Counted from the stretch's first letter, positions 44,743 through 54,887 are shown. The stretch: DNA of 64,000 bases from Colwellia psychrerythraea (GCF_000764225.1 NZ_JQED01000056.1:1-64000), one strand, 5' to 3'. A program made the numbers and translations. Notes: generated by a model not told the origin, from the letters alone.

Positions 44743-46254
44743 TTATTCATCAGTTAATGTTTCTAAGAAAGCTATTAAATTCTCAATTTCATTGTCTGTT
44801 AAATTAAGTTCACCAATGCGTCCTCCTTGATCGATGTTTTGGTTCACTTCAGGCACATCGGTAAAGCTGGTGTCACGGGTATTATAAAAATTAATCACTT
44901 CGCTAAGTGAGGAGAATACACCGTTATGCATGTAAGGTGCCCTGTTAGCGATATTACGTAAGGTTGATACTCTAAATTGACCATTGTTACGATCATTTCC
45001 AGACTGTGCACCTAAGCCTAAATCAATGAATAGCGGGTCCTCAATAAATGCGGGCAACAGAGGATTGCTTGGTACACCAATATTTTTATAACTGAAATCT
45101 GAAAATATTTCAGGGGTATTAGTTTCGGCAATCGCTGTTGCAGCATTCGTGCTATGACAACGTCGACAATCACCTTTGTTATTGAAAATGTCTTGTCCTT
45201 GACGCTCTGCACTGGTAAAGGTTGCGATACCCGCTTGGACTCGATCAAATTTTGAAGTAAATGGTGAGAAAACTGGGCTTCTTTCAAAAGCGGCAATCGC
45301 ATCAGCAACATAGTTATATGCTCGCTCTGTGTCGAGAAAAATGCCTTCACCAAAGAGTAACTCAAACTCTGTAGCATAGGAACTTTGTGCTATTTTACTA
45401 ATCACTTCGTTAACACTTGCATTGCCCATTTCTATCGGGTTAAGAAAGGGACCTTTTGCTTGCTCTTCTAAGGACGCTGCTCTGCCATCTAAGAATAATC
45501 CGCCTATTAACCCTTGTGGTCCACCAGCTATTCTATTTTGCGGTTCTGGGATATGAGCACTATAGCTTGCGGTGGGATAATTACGCGTACCAAAACTTCT
45601 CCCATCGGCACCTACTGAGGTTGGATTAGCAGTATTAGGATCATCAAATCCAGAGTTTAAATCGTGGCAATTTGCGCAAGATTGTCCGATAGGGGTTGAT
45701 AAGTTAGTGTCATGATAGAGTTGGTTTCCTAGACTGACTAACATGGCGGTATCAACAATACTGCCATCAAGCAATGTCGTTGTTAGGCTTGGCGATAATA
45801 CTTCAATCGATATTGTCGCAATGTTTGAGTTGTCATCACCGTCATTGGCTATGAAAGTGAAATTGTCACTGCCTATGAAGTTATTGTGAGTAGTGTATAT
45901 GATAATGTTTTCATTTTGGCTGATAGCACCATTTTCAGGCTCATTCCCAATAGAGAAAGTCAGCGGTGAATTTTCATTGTCTGTTGCCACTAAAGTAATA
46001 GTAATTGTCTCATTACTTTGCAGTACGACTACATCATCAAAAGCGATTGGCGCTTGGTTATTGTTATTGTCTGTGGCTTGCGCGCTTTGAGTTGATACCG
46101 GCATTGTATCTTCGACGCCTTCACTTGATGAGTTATCTGAATTACATCCTGACAAAGTCAGTAGTGGTAGGGTGAACATTACTACGGAAAGTAACACTAG
46201 TTTTACTTTTTTTTGGGGCTTAAGCATTAATGTGTTAATAGGCATGGCTAACAT
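44743..46254 (-). CDS. Di-heme cytochrome c peroxidase lipoprotein with Ig-like N-domain
   Basis: This 503-residue protein has a lipobox LSGC (Cys37), a cadherin/Ig-like domain (about 68-152: NQAPIAFDDVV, FTFIANDGDD) and a C-terminal CcpA/MauG-type domain. That domain has two c-type heme sites, CANCH (193-197) and CRRCH (363-367). Bacterial di-heme peroxidases reduce H2O2 in the periplasm; the extra Ig-like module and lipid anchor suggest attachment to the envelope or to a partner. Several Met codons lie near the N-terminus and the start is not fixed. It is downstream of the heme chemoreceptor gene on the same strand, with 231 bp between them. Confidence 0.88.
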   Translation of the reverse strand: MLAMPINTLMLKPQKKVKLVLLSVVMFTLPLLTLSGCNSDNSSSEGVEDTMPVSTQSAQATDNNNNQAPIAFDDVVVLQSNETITITLVATDNENSPLTFSIGNEPENGAISQNENIIIYTTHNNFIGSDNFTFIANDGDDNSNIATISIEVLSPSLTTTLLDGSIVDTAMLVSLGNQLYHDTNLSTPIGQSCANCHDLNSGFDDPNTANPTSVGADGRSFGTRNYPTASYSAHIPEPQNRIAGGPQGLIGGLFLDGRAASLEEQAKGPFLNPIEMGNASVNEVISKIAQSSYATEFELLFGEGIFLDTERAYNYVADAIAAFERSPVFSPFTSKFDRVQAGIATFTSAERQGQDIFNNKGDCRRCHSTNAATAIAETNTPEIFSDFSYKNIGVPSNPLLPAFIEDPLFIDLGLGAQSGNDRNNGQFRVSTLRNIANRAPYMHNGVFSSLSEVINFYNTRDTSFTDVPEVNQNIDQGGRIGELNLTDNEIENLIAFLETLTDE

Positions 46255-46432
46255 CGCTAGTAAATAGGGTTAGCTTTAGGTTAACTATGAAAAGTGTAAA
46301 TACTATGGAACAAATAAGAAAGAAATGTGCAAATGAAAGGGGAACTCACATGGGATGATACTAACGACAATTGAGCTAGCCGTATTATGAATTAATTTTT
46401 CGATTCATTGAGACTAGCATATCAAAGTGGCA

Positions 46433-46468
46433 CTGAGTAATGAGCACCATAAGTTAACCATTACTCAG
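46433..46468. terminator. Hairpin downstream of the chemoreceptor gene
   Basis: CTGAGTAATG (46433-46442) and CATTACTCAG (46459-46468) form a perfect 10-bp stem just beyond the stop codon of the chemoreceptor. The T run is weak. Confidence 0.55.
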
Positions 46469-46485
46469 CATAACGCTTGCTCAAT

Positions 46486-48093
46486 TTATAATTTAAACTT
46501 GGTCAATTGGGTGTTTAATTCATAGGCAAGTGATAACAAATTTTCGCTAATTTCTTTACCGCGAATAGCATCATCACTTGATTTTTCAGCAACATTACTG
46601 ATATTGACAACGTTGACATTAATTTCATCAGCCGCTAAATTTTGCTGTGTTGCTGCATCTGAAATCTGACAATTTAGATCGTCTAATTCCTGAATTTCAG
46701 CACTTATATTTGTCAATAAGTCGGCCACATTAGAAACATCTTCAGCTTTTTCACTGGCTTCCTGACTAACCACATTCATTGAGTCAACAGCCCCTTTTGC
46801 GCCAACTTGTAATCGACTCATTGTCTCGTGAATTTGTTCAATTGATTCACGTGTACGGGTTGCTAATGAACGGACCTCATCGGCGACTACGGCAAAACCT
46901 CTGCCTTGTTCTCCCGCTCTTGCTGCTTCAATCGCTGCATTTAACGCTAATAAGTTAGTTTGTTCAGCAATTGCTGTAATGACTTCTAATACACTGCCTA
47001 CTTCATTAGTTTTATTACTCAGGTCGGTGATCATGGCAGTGTTTTCAACCACTTTGTCTCTGAGATCATTAATGCCAACCCTCGCTTGCTCAACGAGTAC
47101 TAAACCTTGTGAAGTTCTTTCATTTGCGGAAACCGATTTATCCGCAGCACTTTGCGTATTATGCTGTACTTCATTAGCTGAACTGTCTAATTCGTTAATT
47201 GCCGCAGCGACAGAGTCGGTACCATTTTTTTGTTCTAAAACAGCTTCGAGTGTTAAAGAAGATATTTTATCCACTTCTTTTGCTGATTCAGTCAGTTGCT
47301 CACTGGCGTGAGCAATAGACATGAAGCTAGTTCTAAATTTACTCATCATGTCATTGAGAGCAATGCTAACAGAGCCTAATTCATCTGGATAATTAACTTT
47401 TATTTCTTTATTTAAATCGAGTTCTTCGGCCGCCGTTTTAATCGAATTACTTAGTCGTTTTAAGCGGAAGAAAATTATTTTTCGTAAAGTAAGGCTTAAT
47501 AAAGTAAAACAAATGAGAGTAATGATGAGCTGTAATACCGCTGCTTGGGTAATAGAGTTGGCAATATCTTTATCTACTGTAGATAAGTCATAGGTGAGTT
47601 TTACGGCGCCTAATATTTCATTTTCGCTGACTTGATGGCAAGTTAAGCAATTGGTGCCGCGATAATCTGAACTCGCTTTAACAGGTATGATAAAACTCAT
47701 CATACGCTTACCATCAAGTTCAAATTTCTTAAAAGCTCTTTTGCCCTCTAACCCTTCTTTTTCAAATGCACTTTTTGCACTCTGATCAGCAAAGCCTTTA
47801 CCGAATATCTTATTAACGGCTTCAGTACGCAGAATTCTTGCTTCTACGATATCATCTTGGCTAAGAATTTTGTTTTGAATAAGTTGTCGGTTAGCGATAG
47901 TACCTGTCAACATCATGGTATTGACGGAGTCAAAATAATTAAGGGCCAGGCTTTCTAAATTTCGCTCAACAAAGTGCTCTGCTAACTCCTTTTCATCATG
48001 ATGAAAAAAGAAAATTGTTGTACTTAAAAATATGGCGCCAATCAAGGTTAATGCTAAATGAATTTTTTTAGCCAGTGACAGGTTTTTTAACAT
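46486..48093 (-). CDS. Methyl-accepting chemotaxis protein with c-type heme motif
   Basis: This 535-residue chemoreceptor has a first helix (about 11-30), a periplasmic sensor (31-180), a second helix (about 182-203), HAMP, and a full cytoplasmic signalling domain with the conserved tip EQTNLLALNAAIEAARAGEQ. The sensor resembles the DUF3365/Tll0287-like type and contains CLTCH (149-153), so it should carry one covalent heme and may sense redox state or a gas. The ATG at 48093 has AGGA upstream; the longer frame to 48156 is disfavoured. It lies next to the di-heme peroxidase gene. Confidence 0.9.
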   Translation of the reverse strand: MLKNLSLAKKIHLALTLIGAIFLSTTIFFFHHDEKELAEHFVERNLESLALNYFDSVNTMMLTGTIANRQLIQNKILSQDDIVEARILRTEAVNKIFGKGFADQSAKSAFEKEGLEGKRAFKKFELDGKRMMSFIIPVKASSDYRGTNCLTCHQVSENEILGAVKLTYDLSTVDKDIANSITQAAVLQLIITLICFTLLSLTLRKIIFFRLKRLSNSIKTAAEELDLNKEIKVNYPDELGSVSIALNDMMSKFRTSFMSIAHASEQLTESAKEVDKISSLTLEAVLEQKNGTDSVAAAINELDSSANEVQHNTQSAADKSVSANERTSQGLVLVEQARVGINDLRDKVVENTAMITDLSNKTNEVGSVLEVITAIAEQTNLLALNAAIEAARAGEQGRGFAVVADEVRSLATRTRESIEQIHETMSRLQVGAKGAVDSMNVVSQEASEKAEDVSNVADLLTNISAEIQELDDLNCQISDAATQQNLAADEINVNVVNISNVAEKSSDDAIRGKEISENLLSLAYELNTQLTKFKL

Positions 48094-48541
48094 ATTGACA
48101 GTTCCTATTATTATTATAAATAATTCCATGTAGTGAACACTGCTCATCCTGAGCAAGTTCTCATCTTTCTCGATTGTATATAGCTTAAACTATAAATATA
48201 ACCATTAGTTACAGATTCCTTGATCTAGTCTGTCTAATTTGATGAGTTTATTTTTATCCCTGATTGTAATCTTTTAGCGCGACTGATTAATGACAACATA
48301 TTTAGCTCACTAATTAATACTCATATCATCTAAAGCTTCTTTTTGAACATAATGAATAACAAAGAATGGTTTTCATATAGTTGAGTTATTTTAACTATTC
48401 GTGAAATCCTATGGAAAAATTTTATTAACAAGTTAAAGTAGGGCAGATACGACGATATTAGTTGCCATTTATCTATTGTATTAACTAGAAATGGCATTTT
48501 TAATCAACACCTTAGTTAAACTGGTAAAAAATAGGAAGAAC
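48094..48541. other. Intergenic region between divergent genes
   Basis: A gap of 448 bp with the promoters of the chemoreceptor and of the MoxR/VWA pair. The coding frame of the MoxR gene extends back to 48491 but without a ribosome site there. No other feature seen. Confidence 0.4.
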
Positions 48542-49387
48542 ATGAAATCATTTAATGGCACAGGTAATTATATTGCTTCTAAAGCATTGCAACTCGCTGT
48601 GAATGCAGCAATTACACTAGAACGACCTTTGCTGATTAAAGGTGAGCCTGGCACAGGGAAAACAATGTTAGCCGAAGAGCTCGCCTTGAGTTTAGCCACG
48701 GAGTTGATTCCGTGGCATATCAAATCAACGACAAAAGCCCAGCAAGGTTTATACGAGTACGATGCGGTATCCCGACTTAGAGATAGTCAGCTCGGCGATG
48801 ACAAGGTGCATGATATTAGTAATTACATAGTAAAAGGCAAGCTCTGGCATGCCTTTACCGCTGATCAAAGACCTGTTTTATTAATTGATGAAATTGATAA
48901 AGCCGATATTGAATTTCCCAATGATCTATTATTAGAACTCGATAAAATGGAATTCTTTGTTTATGAGACCCAAGAGAAAGTAGTAGCTAAGCAAAGACCT
49001 ATCATTATTATTACCTCAAATAACGAAAAAGAATTACCTGATGCTTTTTTACGTCGCTGTTTTTTCCATTACATTAACTTTCCTGAAGCGGAAGAGATGA
49101 AAGCGATTGTTGATGTGCATTTCCCTAACATCAAACAAAAACTGTTGGATGAAGCATTAGGATTATTCTTTGACTTACGCGAGATACCAGGACTTAAAAA
49201 GAAACCATCTACCTCTGAGTTAATTGATTGGTTGAAGTTATTGTTAGCTGAAGATATTGATATTGAGGTTTTACAAGAAACACGTACTAAAAAAGTCATT
49301 CCACCTTTACATGGCGCTTTATTAAAAAACGAACAAGATGTTCATTTGTTTGAAAAGCTCGCTTTTATGCACCGCTCTATCCGATAG
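48542..49387 (+). CDS. MoxR-family AAA+ ATPase
   Basis: This 281-residue AAA+ protein has Walker A GEPGTGKT near residue 35, Walker B LLIDEIDKAD, sensor 1 ITSNNEKELPDAF, and an arginine finger in LRRC. MoxR proteins act as chaperones that activate or assemble partner enzymes together with a VWA protein, here encoded 25 bp downstream. The ATG at 48542 follows AGGAAG; 48491 is disfavoured. No obvious client enzyme is encoded next to the pair. Confidence 0.88.
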   Translation: MKSFNGTGNYIASKALQLAVNAAITLERPLLIKGEPGTGKTMLAEELALSLATELIPWHIKSTTKAQQGLYEYDAVSRLRDSQLGDDKVHDISNYIVKGKLWHAFTADQRPVLLIDEIDKADIEFPNDLLLELDKMEFFVYETQEKVVAKQRPIIIITSNNEKELPDAFLRRCFFHYINFPEAEEMKAIVDVHFPNIKQKLLDEALGLFFDLREIPGLKKKPSTSELIDWLKLLLAEDIDIEVLQETRTKKVIPPLHGALLKNEQDVHLFEKLAFMHRSIR

Positions 49388-49412
49388 ATAAATCACTAAA
49401 GGTCATAAGCAT

Positions 49413-50585
49413 ATGTTAATTGATTTTTTCTGCAAATTACGAGACTACAAAGTGCCTTGTACTATCCGTGAATTATTAGACTTAATTCGGGTATTAGAAC
49501 AGCATGTTGTTTTTGCTGATATTGATGATTTTTATGTCGTCAGTCGCGCGGTATTGGTCAAAGACGAAAGTTACTTTGATAAATTTGACCGCGCTTTTGC
49601 TGACTACTTTACTGGTGTATCAACCATTGAACTTGATTTATCGGCAATACCTGAAGATTGGTTAAAGAAACATTTTGAAAAAATGCTTTCTGCTGAAGAA
49701 AAAGAAAAAATAGCCGCATTGGGTGGTTTAGATAAGCTGATGGAAACCCTTGCTGAGCGTTTAAAGGAACAAGAAAAGCGTCATGAAGGGGGTAATAAGT
49801 GGATTGGCACGGGGGGAACATCACCGTTTGGTGCTAACGGTTATAACCCTGAGGGTGTCAGAATAGGTCAAGAAAATTCGCGTCATCGCCAAGCCGTGAA
49901 GGTATGGGACAAGCGTCAATATCGAAATCTCGATGATAATGTTGAGATTGGCACGCGAAATATTAAAGTGGCGCTAAGAAAGCTTAGAAAATTTGCACGC
50001 ACAGGTGCCAGTGATGTATTGGCACTTGATGATACGATATCGGCTACTGCACGTAATGCGGGTTATCTCGATATTAAGATGAAACCTGAGCGTCATAATG
50101 CTATTAAATTATTGATGTTTTTTGATGTTGGTGGCTCAATGGATGATCACATAAAGGTATGTGAACAGATTTTTTCAGCAGTGCATACAGAATTTAAACA
50201 TTTAGAATTCTTTTATTTCCATAATTGTGTTTATGAGCATGTATGGCGAGACAATAACCGTCGAACGAGCGAACCAGTAGACATTCATAAAGTCATTCAC
50301 ACCTATGGTAGTGATTACAAAGTGATATTTATTGGGGATGCGACAATGGGACCTTATGAAATCACTTATCCAGGTGGTAGCGTTGAACATTGGAATGACG
50401 AGCCGGGTAGTGTGTGGATGACAAGGTTAGTAACTCACTTCGATAAAAGTATTTGGTTAAACCCCCAGGAAGAAAAACATTGGTCGTATTATAGCTCAAT
50501 TGATATTATGAAAAATATTGTTGCCAATAAAATGTATCCATTAACGGTTGATGGATTAACGCAAGGTATTAAAGCACTGTTATAA
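49413..50585 (+). CDS. VWA-domain protein, CoxE-like partner of MoxR
   Basis: This 390-residue soluble protein has an N-terminal helical region of the CoxE/VWA-associated type (MLIDFFCKLRDYKVPCTIRE) and a C-terminal von Willebrand A domain (about 210-390). Its metal-ion site reads DVGGSM instead of the usual DxSGSM, so the first Ser is replaced by Gly. It is the partner of the MoxR ATPase upstream. Such pairs mature or activate metalloenzymes and membrane complexes. Confidence 0.87.
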   Translation: MLIDFFCKLRDYKVPCTIRELLDLIRVLEQHVVFADIDDFYVVSRAVLVKDESYFDKFDRAFADYFTGVSTIELDLSAIPEDWLKKHFEKMLSAEEKEKIAALGGLDKLMETLAERLKEQEKRHEGGNKWIGTGGTSPFGANGYNPEGVRIGQENSRHRQAVKVWDKRQYRNLDDNVEIGTRNIKVALRKLRKFARTGASDVLALDDTISATARNAGYLDIKMKPERHNAIKLLMFFDVGGSMDDHIKVCEQIFSAVHTEFKHLEFFYFHNCVYEHVWRDNNRRTSEPVDIHKVIHTYGSDYKVIFIGDATMGPYEITYPGGSVEHWNDEPGSVWMTRLVTHFDKSIWLNPQEEKHWSYYSSIDIMKNIVANKMYPLTVDGLTQGIKALL

Positions 50586-50598
50586 TGTGTCAGGCTTT

Positions 50599-50671
50599 AG
50601 TGTTTACCATGTTAGAAATCAGCAAAGAGTACCTATTTCTCTCTTAGTTGCGATTTCTATGGGTAAGCACT
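50599..50671. repeat. Long imperfect inverted repeat after the VWA gene
   Basis: AGTGTTTACCATGTTAGAAATC (left, from 50599) is matched by the inverted arm ending at 50671 (GATTTCTATGGGTAAGCACT) with one mismatch and a 2-base bulge. It may be the 3' end of the MoxR/VWA message or a small palindromic element. The rest of the 431-bp gap to 51016 shows nothing. Confidence 0.5.
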
Positions 50672-51016
50672 GTGATTATTTTGGTGGGACCTAGTGTTGT
50701 TTAAGCTAAAAATTATTTAAAAAGTCATTAGCTTTGCGTCAAATAAACATTTATATCTGCTTATTATTCGATAGTCTTATATCAATAATACTATTTCAAA
50801 ATTCACGCCACTTTTATTGTTCTCAGCCAGCTTTCTCCTAGAAACAAGTGATACCATATTTAGATCAACTTACGTGCAAAATTAAAGGAAATACGTTGCT
50901 ATAAGTTACTAACTCAACTATTTTTTATGTAGTAAGCTATTATTATCATTGTATAAATATGCAAAGGCTTTGTTTAGGTTGTTGTTAATTGACATAATGG
51001 GAATTAAGGGAATATT

Positions 51017-51940
51017 ATGAAAAAAATTGCCAATATCTTAGTGGTGATGGACGCAGCGAGTGACCACCAATCTGCATTAGTGCAGGCGATTAATATCGCG
51101 GAGAAAACATCTGCAAATATCGAGCTTTTCCTCGTGGCATATAATAGTCAATTTGTCAGCCATTGGAATTTTAGTCAAGCGCAACTAGATGTTTTACAAA
51201 AAGAATATATAGCTTCGAAATTACGTTGGTTAGAAACGTATTCACTTGAAGTGAAATCACTCGATATAGTTGTTAATACTGATGTTGTATGGCATTCAGA
51301 CTTAAGTTGTGCTGTTTTAGCTAAGATCGCCAGTATAGGCGCATCGATAGTGATAAAATCGACGAAGCAAGATTCAACACTTAATAGAATATTTTTTACT
51401 CCTGCCGATTGGCAACTCCTTGAACACTGCCCCGTCCCTCTGTTACTAACTAAAAATGTTTGTAATTACTCCTACCGCACAATGATGGCTGCTGTTGATC
51501 CTGAAAGAACACATGATAAACCTGAAATGTTGGATGCTAATATACTTCAAGCGGAGTTGGTTATGGCTGAGTTATTTGATAGCGAAGTTCACGTTTGTCA
51601 TTGTTATCAGCCCATGGGTATAGAGTTATGGCAGGGATTAAACGCAGTAGGTATGGATCACAGCATAGCGAGCGGTGATTTTAATGACTATAGCGATGCA
51701 ATAAAATTTCATCACCAAGTTGTGTTCGATGAACTGCTAAGCCAGTATACTTTTGATGAAAAATCAACTCATCTCGTTGCAGGCTCACCTGAATATGAGC
51801 TACCTGAATTGGTTAAAACCCATGAGGTAGACTTATTAGTAATGGGTATGGGTAATAACGGAAAATTTATTGGTAATACTATTGAAAAAATTCTTGATAA
51901 TGTTGAATGTGATATTTTATCAATCAGGTGTCTAAAGTAA
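51017..51940 (+). CDS. Tandem universal stress protein, UspE-like
   Basis: This 307-residue protein has two UspA domains (about 1-148 and 155-307). The second has the nucleotide-binding pattern VMGMGNNGKFIGNTIEKIL, close to the G-2x-G-9x-G(S/T) motif with Asn in place of Ser. The first domain lacks it. Two-domain Usps such as UspE are linked to stress tolerance and adhesion. GGGAAT precedes the ATG. It stands alone. Confidence 0.85.
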   Translation: MKKIANILVVMDAASDHQSALVQAINIAEKTSANIELFLVAYNSQFVSHWNFSQAQLDVLQKEYIASKLRWLETYSLEVKSLDIVVNTDVVWHSDLSCAVLAKIASIGASIVIKSTKQDSTLNRIFFTPADWQLLEHCPVPLLLTKNVCNYSYRTMMAAVDPERTHDKPEMLDANILQAELVMAELFDSEVHVCHCYQPMGIELWQGLNAVGMDHSIASGDFNDYSDAIKFHHQVVFDELLSQYTFDEKSTHLVAGSPEYELPELVKTHEVDLLVMGMGNNGKFIGNTIEKILDNVECDILSIRCLK

Positions 51941-52122
51941 TTGATATTGGCATGGATGATTAACGCTAGTGTTTGTGAATGCCTTTATTCTATGATTTTA
52001 TTGAGTTTTACTCGATAGCTATTTACCGAGGATTATCTAGTAAATTTTGAAGGGGATCGATCGATTACGGTACCTTTTTAAAATAAATGTTTACTTTATC
52101 AACAAAGGTCCGTATATTGCCC

Positions 52123-52156
52123 AACATCAATTAGCTTACCTCATCTAATTGATGTT
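52123..52156. repeat. Perfect 12-bp inverted repeat
   Basis: AACATCAATTAG (52123-52134) is exactly inverted at 52145-52156 with a 10-base loop. It lies 182 bp downstream of the Usp gene and 198 bp upstream of the small ORF at 52355. It may be a late terminator or a protein-binding site. Confidence 0.5.
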
Positions 52157-52354
52157 AATCCCCAGTGATTTTTCGTGTTTTGTCTTTCCCTTTCACAGTC
52201 AGCCAACACCTTAAGAAAAAGTTATTAAATTAAAGCTTTTTGCTGCATGAGATCCCGAGTCATTTTCGGTTAGTTCATTGTATTATTATCATTTATGTAT
52301 ATGCAGTTATCGGCTTTTTAATGTTGCGCTCAAAGCAACTAAAGGAGTTACATT

Positions 52355-52522
52355 ATGTCTTATACTTATCAAGGTAAGATTTACGCTATTGAAGCACCAG
52401 TAAAGTCTATTTCTATCAATAAATTAAATGTTGTTGTTAAAGACCAAGCAGGTTCAAAATTGTTTAAATTTAGCCAGTTGAATGAGTCTAAAGATTTTCT
52501 AGCTATGTTATATCAAGCATAA
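52355..52522 (+). CDS. Small protein of unknown function, 55 residues
   Basis: A complete ORF starts at ATG 52355 preceded by AAAGGAG and ends at TAA 52520-52522, with a strong terminator 45 bp further on. The product (starting MSYTYQGKIYAIEAPVKSIS) alternates hydrophobic and polar residues like a small beta sheet and has no membrane segment. The ribosome site and terminator make this a convincing independent gene. Family not recognised. Confidence 0.7.
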   Translation: MSYTYQGKIYAIEAPVKSISINKLNVVVKDQAGSKLFKFSQLNESKDFLAMLYQA

Positions 52523-52567
52523 CAAGTAGAAGTCATAATCGTTAGATTTACTATCGATTAACCCAAT

Positions 52568-52605
52568 AAAACCAGAATGACCTTGATAAGGAATTCTGGT
52601 TTTTT
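52568..52605 (+). terminator. Rho-independent terminator of the small gene
   Basis: AAAACCAGAAT (52568-52578) pairs with ATTCTGGTTTT (52593-52603), ending in a T run. Confidence 0.85.
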
Positions 52606-52811
52606 GCTTTTTATAATGCAGTAAATAATCTTATTACGATAAGTATTACAGTCAGCTAATCAAGTTTATTTACAGTCACTTCTAGGAATTTACTACTACC
52701 TGCATACCACTTTTGTCCATTGTTTCTTTTTCGAGTTCGAACTTCAATTTAGTTTCAGGCATGTAAATCATTTTATTTTTGATTATATTGGCCTAATTTA
52801 TATAAAGTTAA

Positions 52812-52958
52812 CTGAGCAAAGATGTAGAAATCAACGACGGAACTAGTATCAAGCGTAAATATCACCAATTAACTCTACATGAGTCAGGTAAATACGAAAT
52901 TCTAATTGATGGTAATCAGGTAACATGCTTTGACATAACTTATAAACATCTCGATTAG
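52812..52958 (+). pseudogene. Possible C-terminal gene remnant
   Basis: A start-less frame of 48 codons follows directly on a TAA. It reads SKDVEINDGTSIKRKYHQLT, then SGKYEILIDGNQVTCFDITY, and ends in TAG. The composition is protein-like but no start is visible, so it is best seen as a relic. The remaining part of 52606-53096 shows nothing clear. Confidence 0.3.
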
Positions 52959-53096
52959 TTAGGATACTATCCTTTATCAAAGTGTCCTATGCCATTAGAT
53001 CAGATCAAATTATGTTTTCTTGCAATATAGAGTCCACACTTTTCCTATTTATCTGGAAACAAAAGTCCTTATCAATAAAATCTCTAATTCGATTTT

Positions 53097-54512
53097 CTAC
53101 AACAAACTTTCATGCTCTATAATACTGCCTATTCTTTTTAAAGCTTCTAATCGCTGGCCACTAACTTTATGAGCGAAGCTTAATCGTAAACAATTTAAAA
53201 ATGTTTTGTTCGAAGAAAACAACATACCTGGGGTTATTATTATGCCTAATTTAAGTGCTTTTTTATAAATCGAAGTAGTATGTATGTGCGGTTCTAATTC
53301 AATCCAAATAGATAAGCCACCATCAGGAATTGTAAAATAAAAAGGAAAGTGCCAATGCTCATTGACACTGTTAATCAATAAATCTCGTTGTTCTATTAAG
53401 GTTTGTCGATATTGTATTAAATGTCGTCGATAAAACCCTTCTGCCATAAAACTAGCCAAACCTTGTTGAATAGTTTTATTAGTCGCCAAAGAGTTCACTA
53501 ACTTCTGATGGATTATTTGACTATGCTTTTCTCCTCCAACTATCCAACCAATACGTAAATCTCTAGACAGGGATTTAGAAATCGAACTACATAATATTAC
53601 CTTGCCAGATGTGTCAAAACTTTTTAACGGTTCAGGTGTAAAGTGAAACCCTAAGTCACCATAAATATCATCTTCGATAATCGTAAAGTTATGTGTGTTA
53701 GCTAGTCTAATCAAGGACTTCTTTTCTTCTAAAGAAATACAAACACCTGTAGGGGTAGAAAAGTTAGGAGTAACAATACACGCCTTAACTTTCCATTTAT
53801 CTAAAATATTTTGTAAATCGGCAGATTTAATACCGCTGTCTGATGAAGAAGGTAATTCAATAACTTTCAATTTTAATAATTGTAAAAGCTGTAAACATCC
53901 ATAAAAAGCAGGACTTTCAATTACAACTATATCTCCAGGTTCACAGCATGTAGACAACGCTAGAAATAAGCTATTTTGGCATCCTGAGGTAATGCATATT
54001 TCATCTGGTAATATAAATAAACCTCGAGAGCGGTAATGTTCGCTAATTTGTATTTGTAATTCTTTTACACCTTCAGGGTTATCATAATAGAGGCTGTTTG
54101 TTATTGGCTGTTGGCGCATTGCTCTATTTATATGACGATTCAACAATTCAATATGGTTGGTGTTTTGTTGAACTTTAGCCGAAGGATAAATATCAAATGC
54201 GGCTCCATTTTCCATTATTTCATGAAAAACATTTGGCACCTTAACTAAACAAGGAGATTTAATTTCAGTTTCTTTGTCTAATATTGGGCTTTTATTCTGC
54301 CGCGAAAGTACATAATAGCCTGACTTAGGCTTTGCCTTAATAAGGCCACTTGCTTCTAACTTATGTAAAGCCGTTTGTACCGAAATTTTTGAAATGGCAT
54401 ATTGTTCACTTAATTTTCGAATAGAAGGTAAGCGCTCATTTTCACGCCATACATTACTCATTATCTTTTCTTTTAGTGTTGTTGCTAATTTTTGATAAAC
54501 AAACTCTTTCAT
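53097..54512 (-). CDS. MocR-type regulator (GntR helix-turn-helix plus aminotransferase fold)
   Basis: This 471-residue protein has an N-terminal GntR winged helix (about 1-70: RLPSIRKLSEQYAISKISVQ) and a class I aminotransferase-like domain. The PLP lysine is in SSISKSLSRDLRIGW and the Asn/Tyr motifs (PNFSTPTG, EDDIYGDL) are present. MocR regulators sense PLP or amino-compound metabolites and usually control a divergent target. The divergent neighbour here is cysJI. The ATG at 54512 has AAGG upstream; 54563 is disfavoured. Confidence 0.9.
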   Translation of the reverse strand: MKEFVYQKLATTLKEKIMSNVWRENERLPSIRKLSEQYAISKISVQTALHKLEASGLIKAKPKSGYYVLSRQNKSPILDKETEIKSPCLVKVPNVFHEIMENGAAFDIYPSAKVQQNTNHIELLNRHINRAMRQQPITNSLYYDNPEGVKELQIQISEHYRSRGLFILPDEICITSGCQNSLFLALSTCCEPGDIVVIESPAFYGCLQLLQLLKLKVIELPSSSDSGIKSADLQNILDKWKVKACIVTPNFSTPTGVCISLEEKKSLIRLANTHNFTIIEDDIYGDLGFHFTPEPLKSFDTSGKVILCSSISKSLSRDLRIGWIVGGEKHSQIIHQKLVNSLATNKTIQQGLASFMAEGFYRRHLIQYRQTLIEQRDLLINSVNEHWHFPFYFTIPDGGLSIWIELEPHIHTTSIYKKALKLGIIITPGMLFSSNKTFLNCLRLSFAHKVSGQRLEALKRIGSIIEHESLL

Positions 54513-54887
54513 TACTAGCCTTCTAGTACATAAATCTTTGATATGTCTAACGTAAAGAATCAAACTTAATTCTGTACCTATATATTTTTATATTATTGTC
54601 TATTTTAATGACAGTGTCAGTAGATATAATTATGACTATTATCTCTATTCGTATTAAAAAAGTTACGACCAACTTATCCCATATAAAAATGAATATTATA
54701 TTTAATGCTATCGCGAGCAAATCACTATAAAAAAGTAAGTTTTTATAATTGCCGTGAGGCTTAGTATTCAAGAAATTAAATAAAAGTAAATTAAGAAAGT
54801 CACGTCCTTGTTAATTACCTTAATACATTATATTGGGATCTTATTTTGCCGTGACCCATCCATCGATTGACATAGGTGAAAATAGTT
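54513..54887. promoter_or_regulatory. Intergenic region between the MocR gene and cysJ
   Basis: A 375-bp AT-rich divergent promoter region. No clear inverted repeat for the regulator was identified by eye. Confidence 0.4.
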
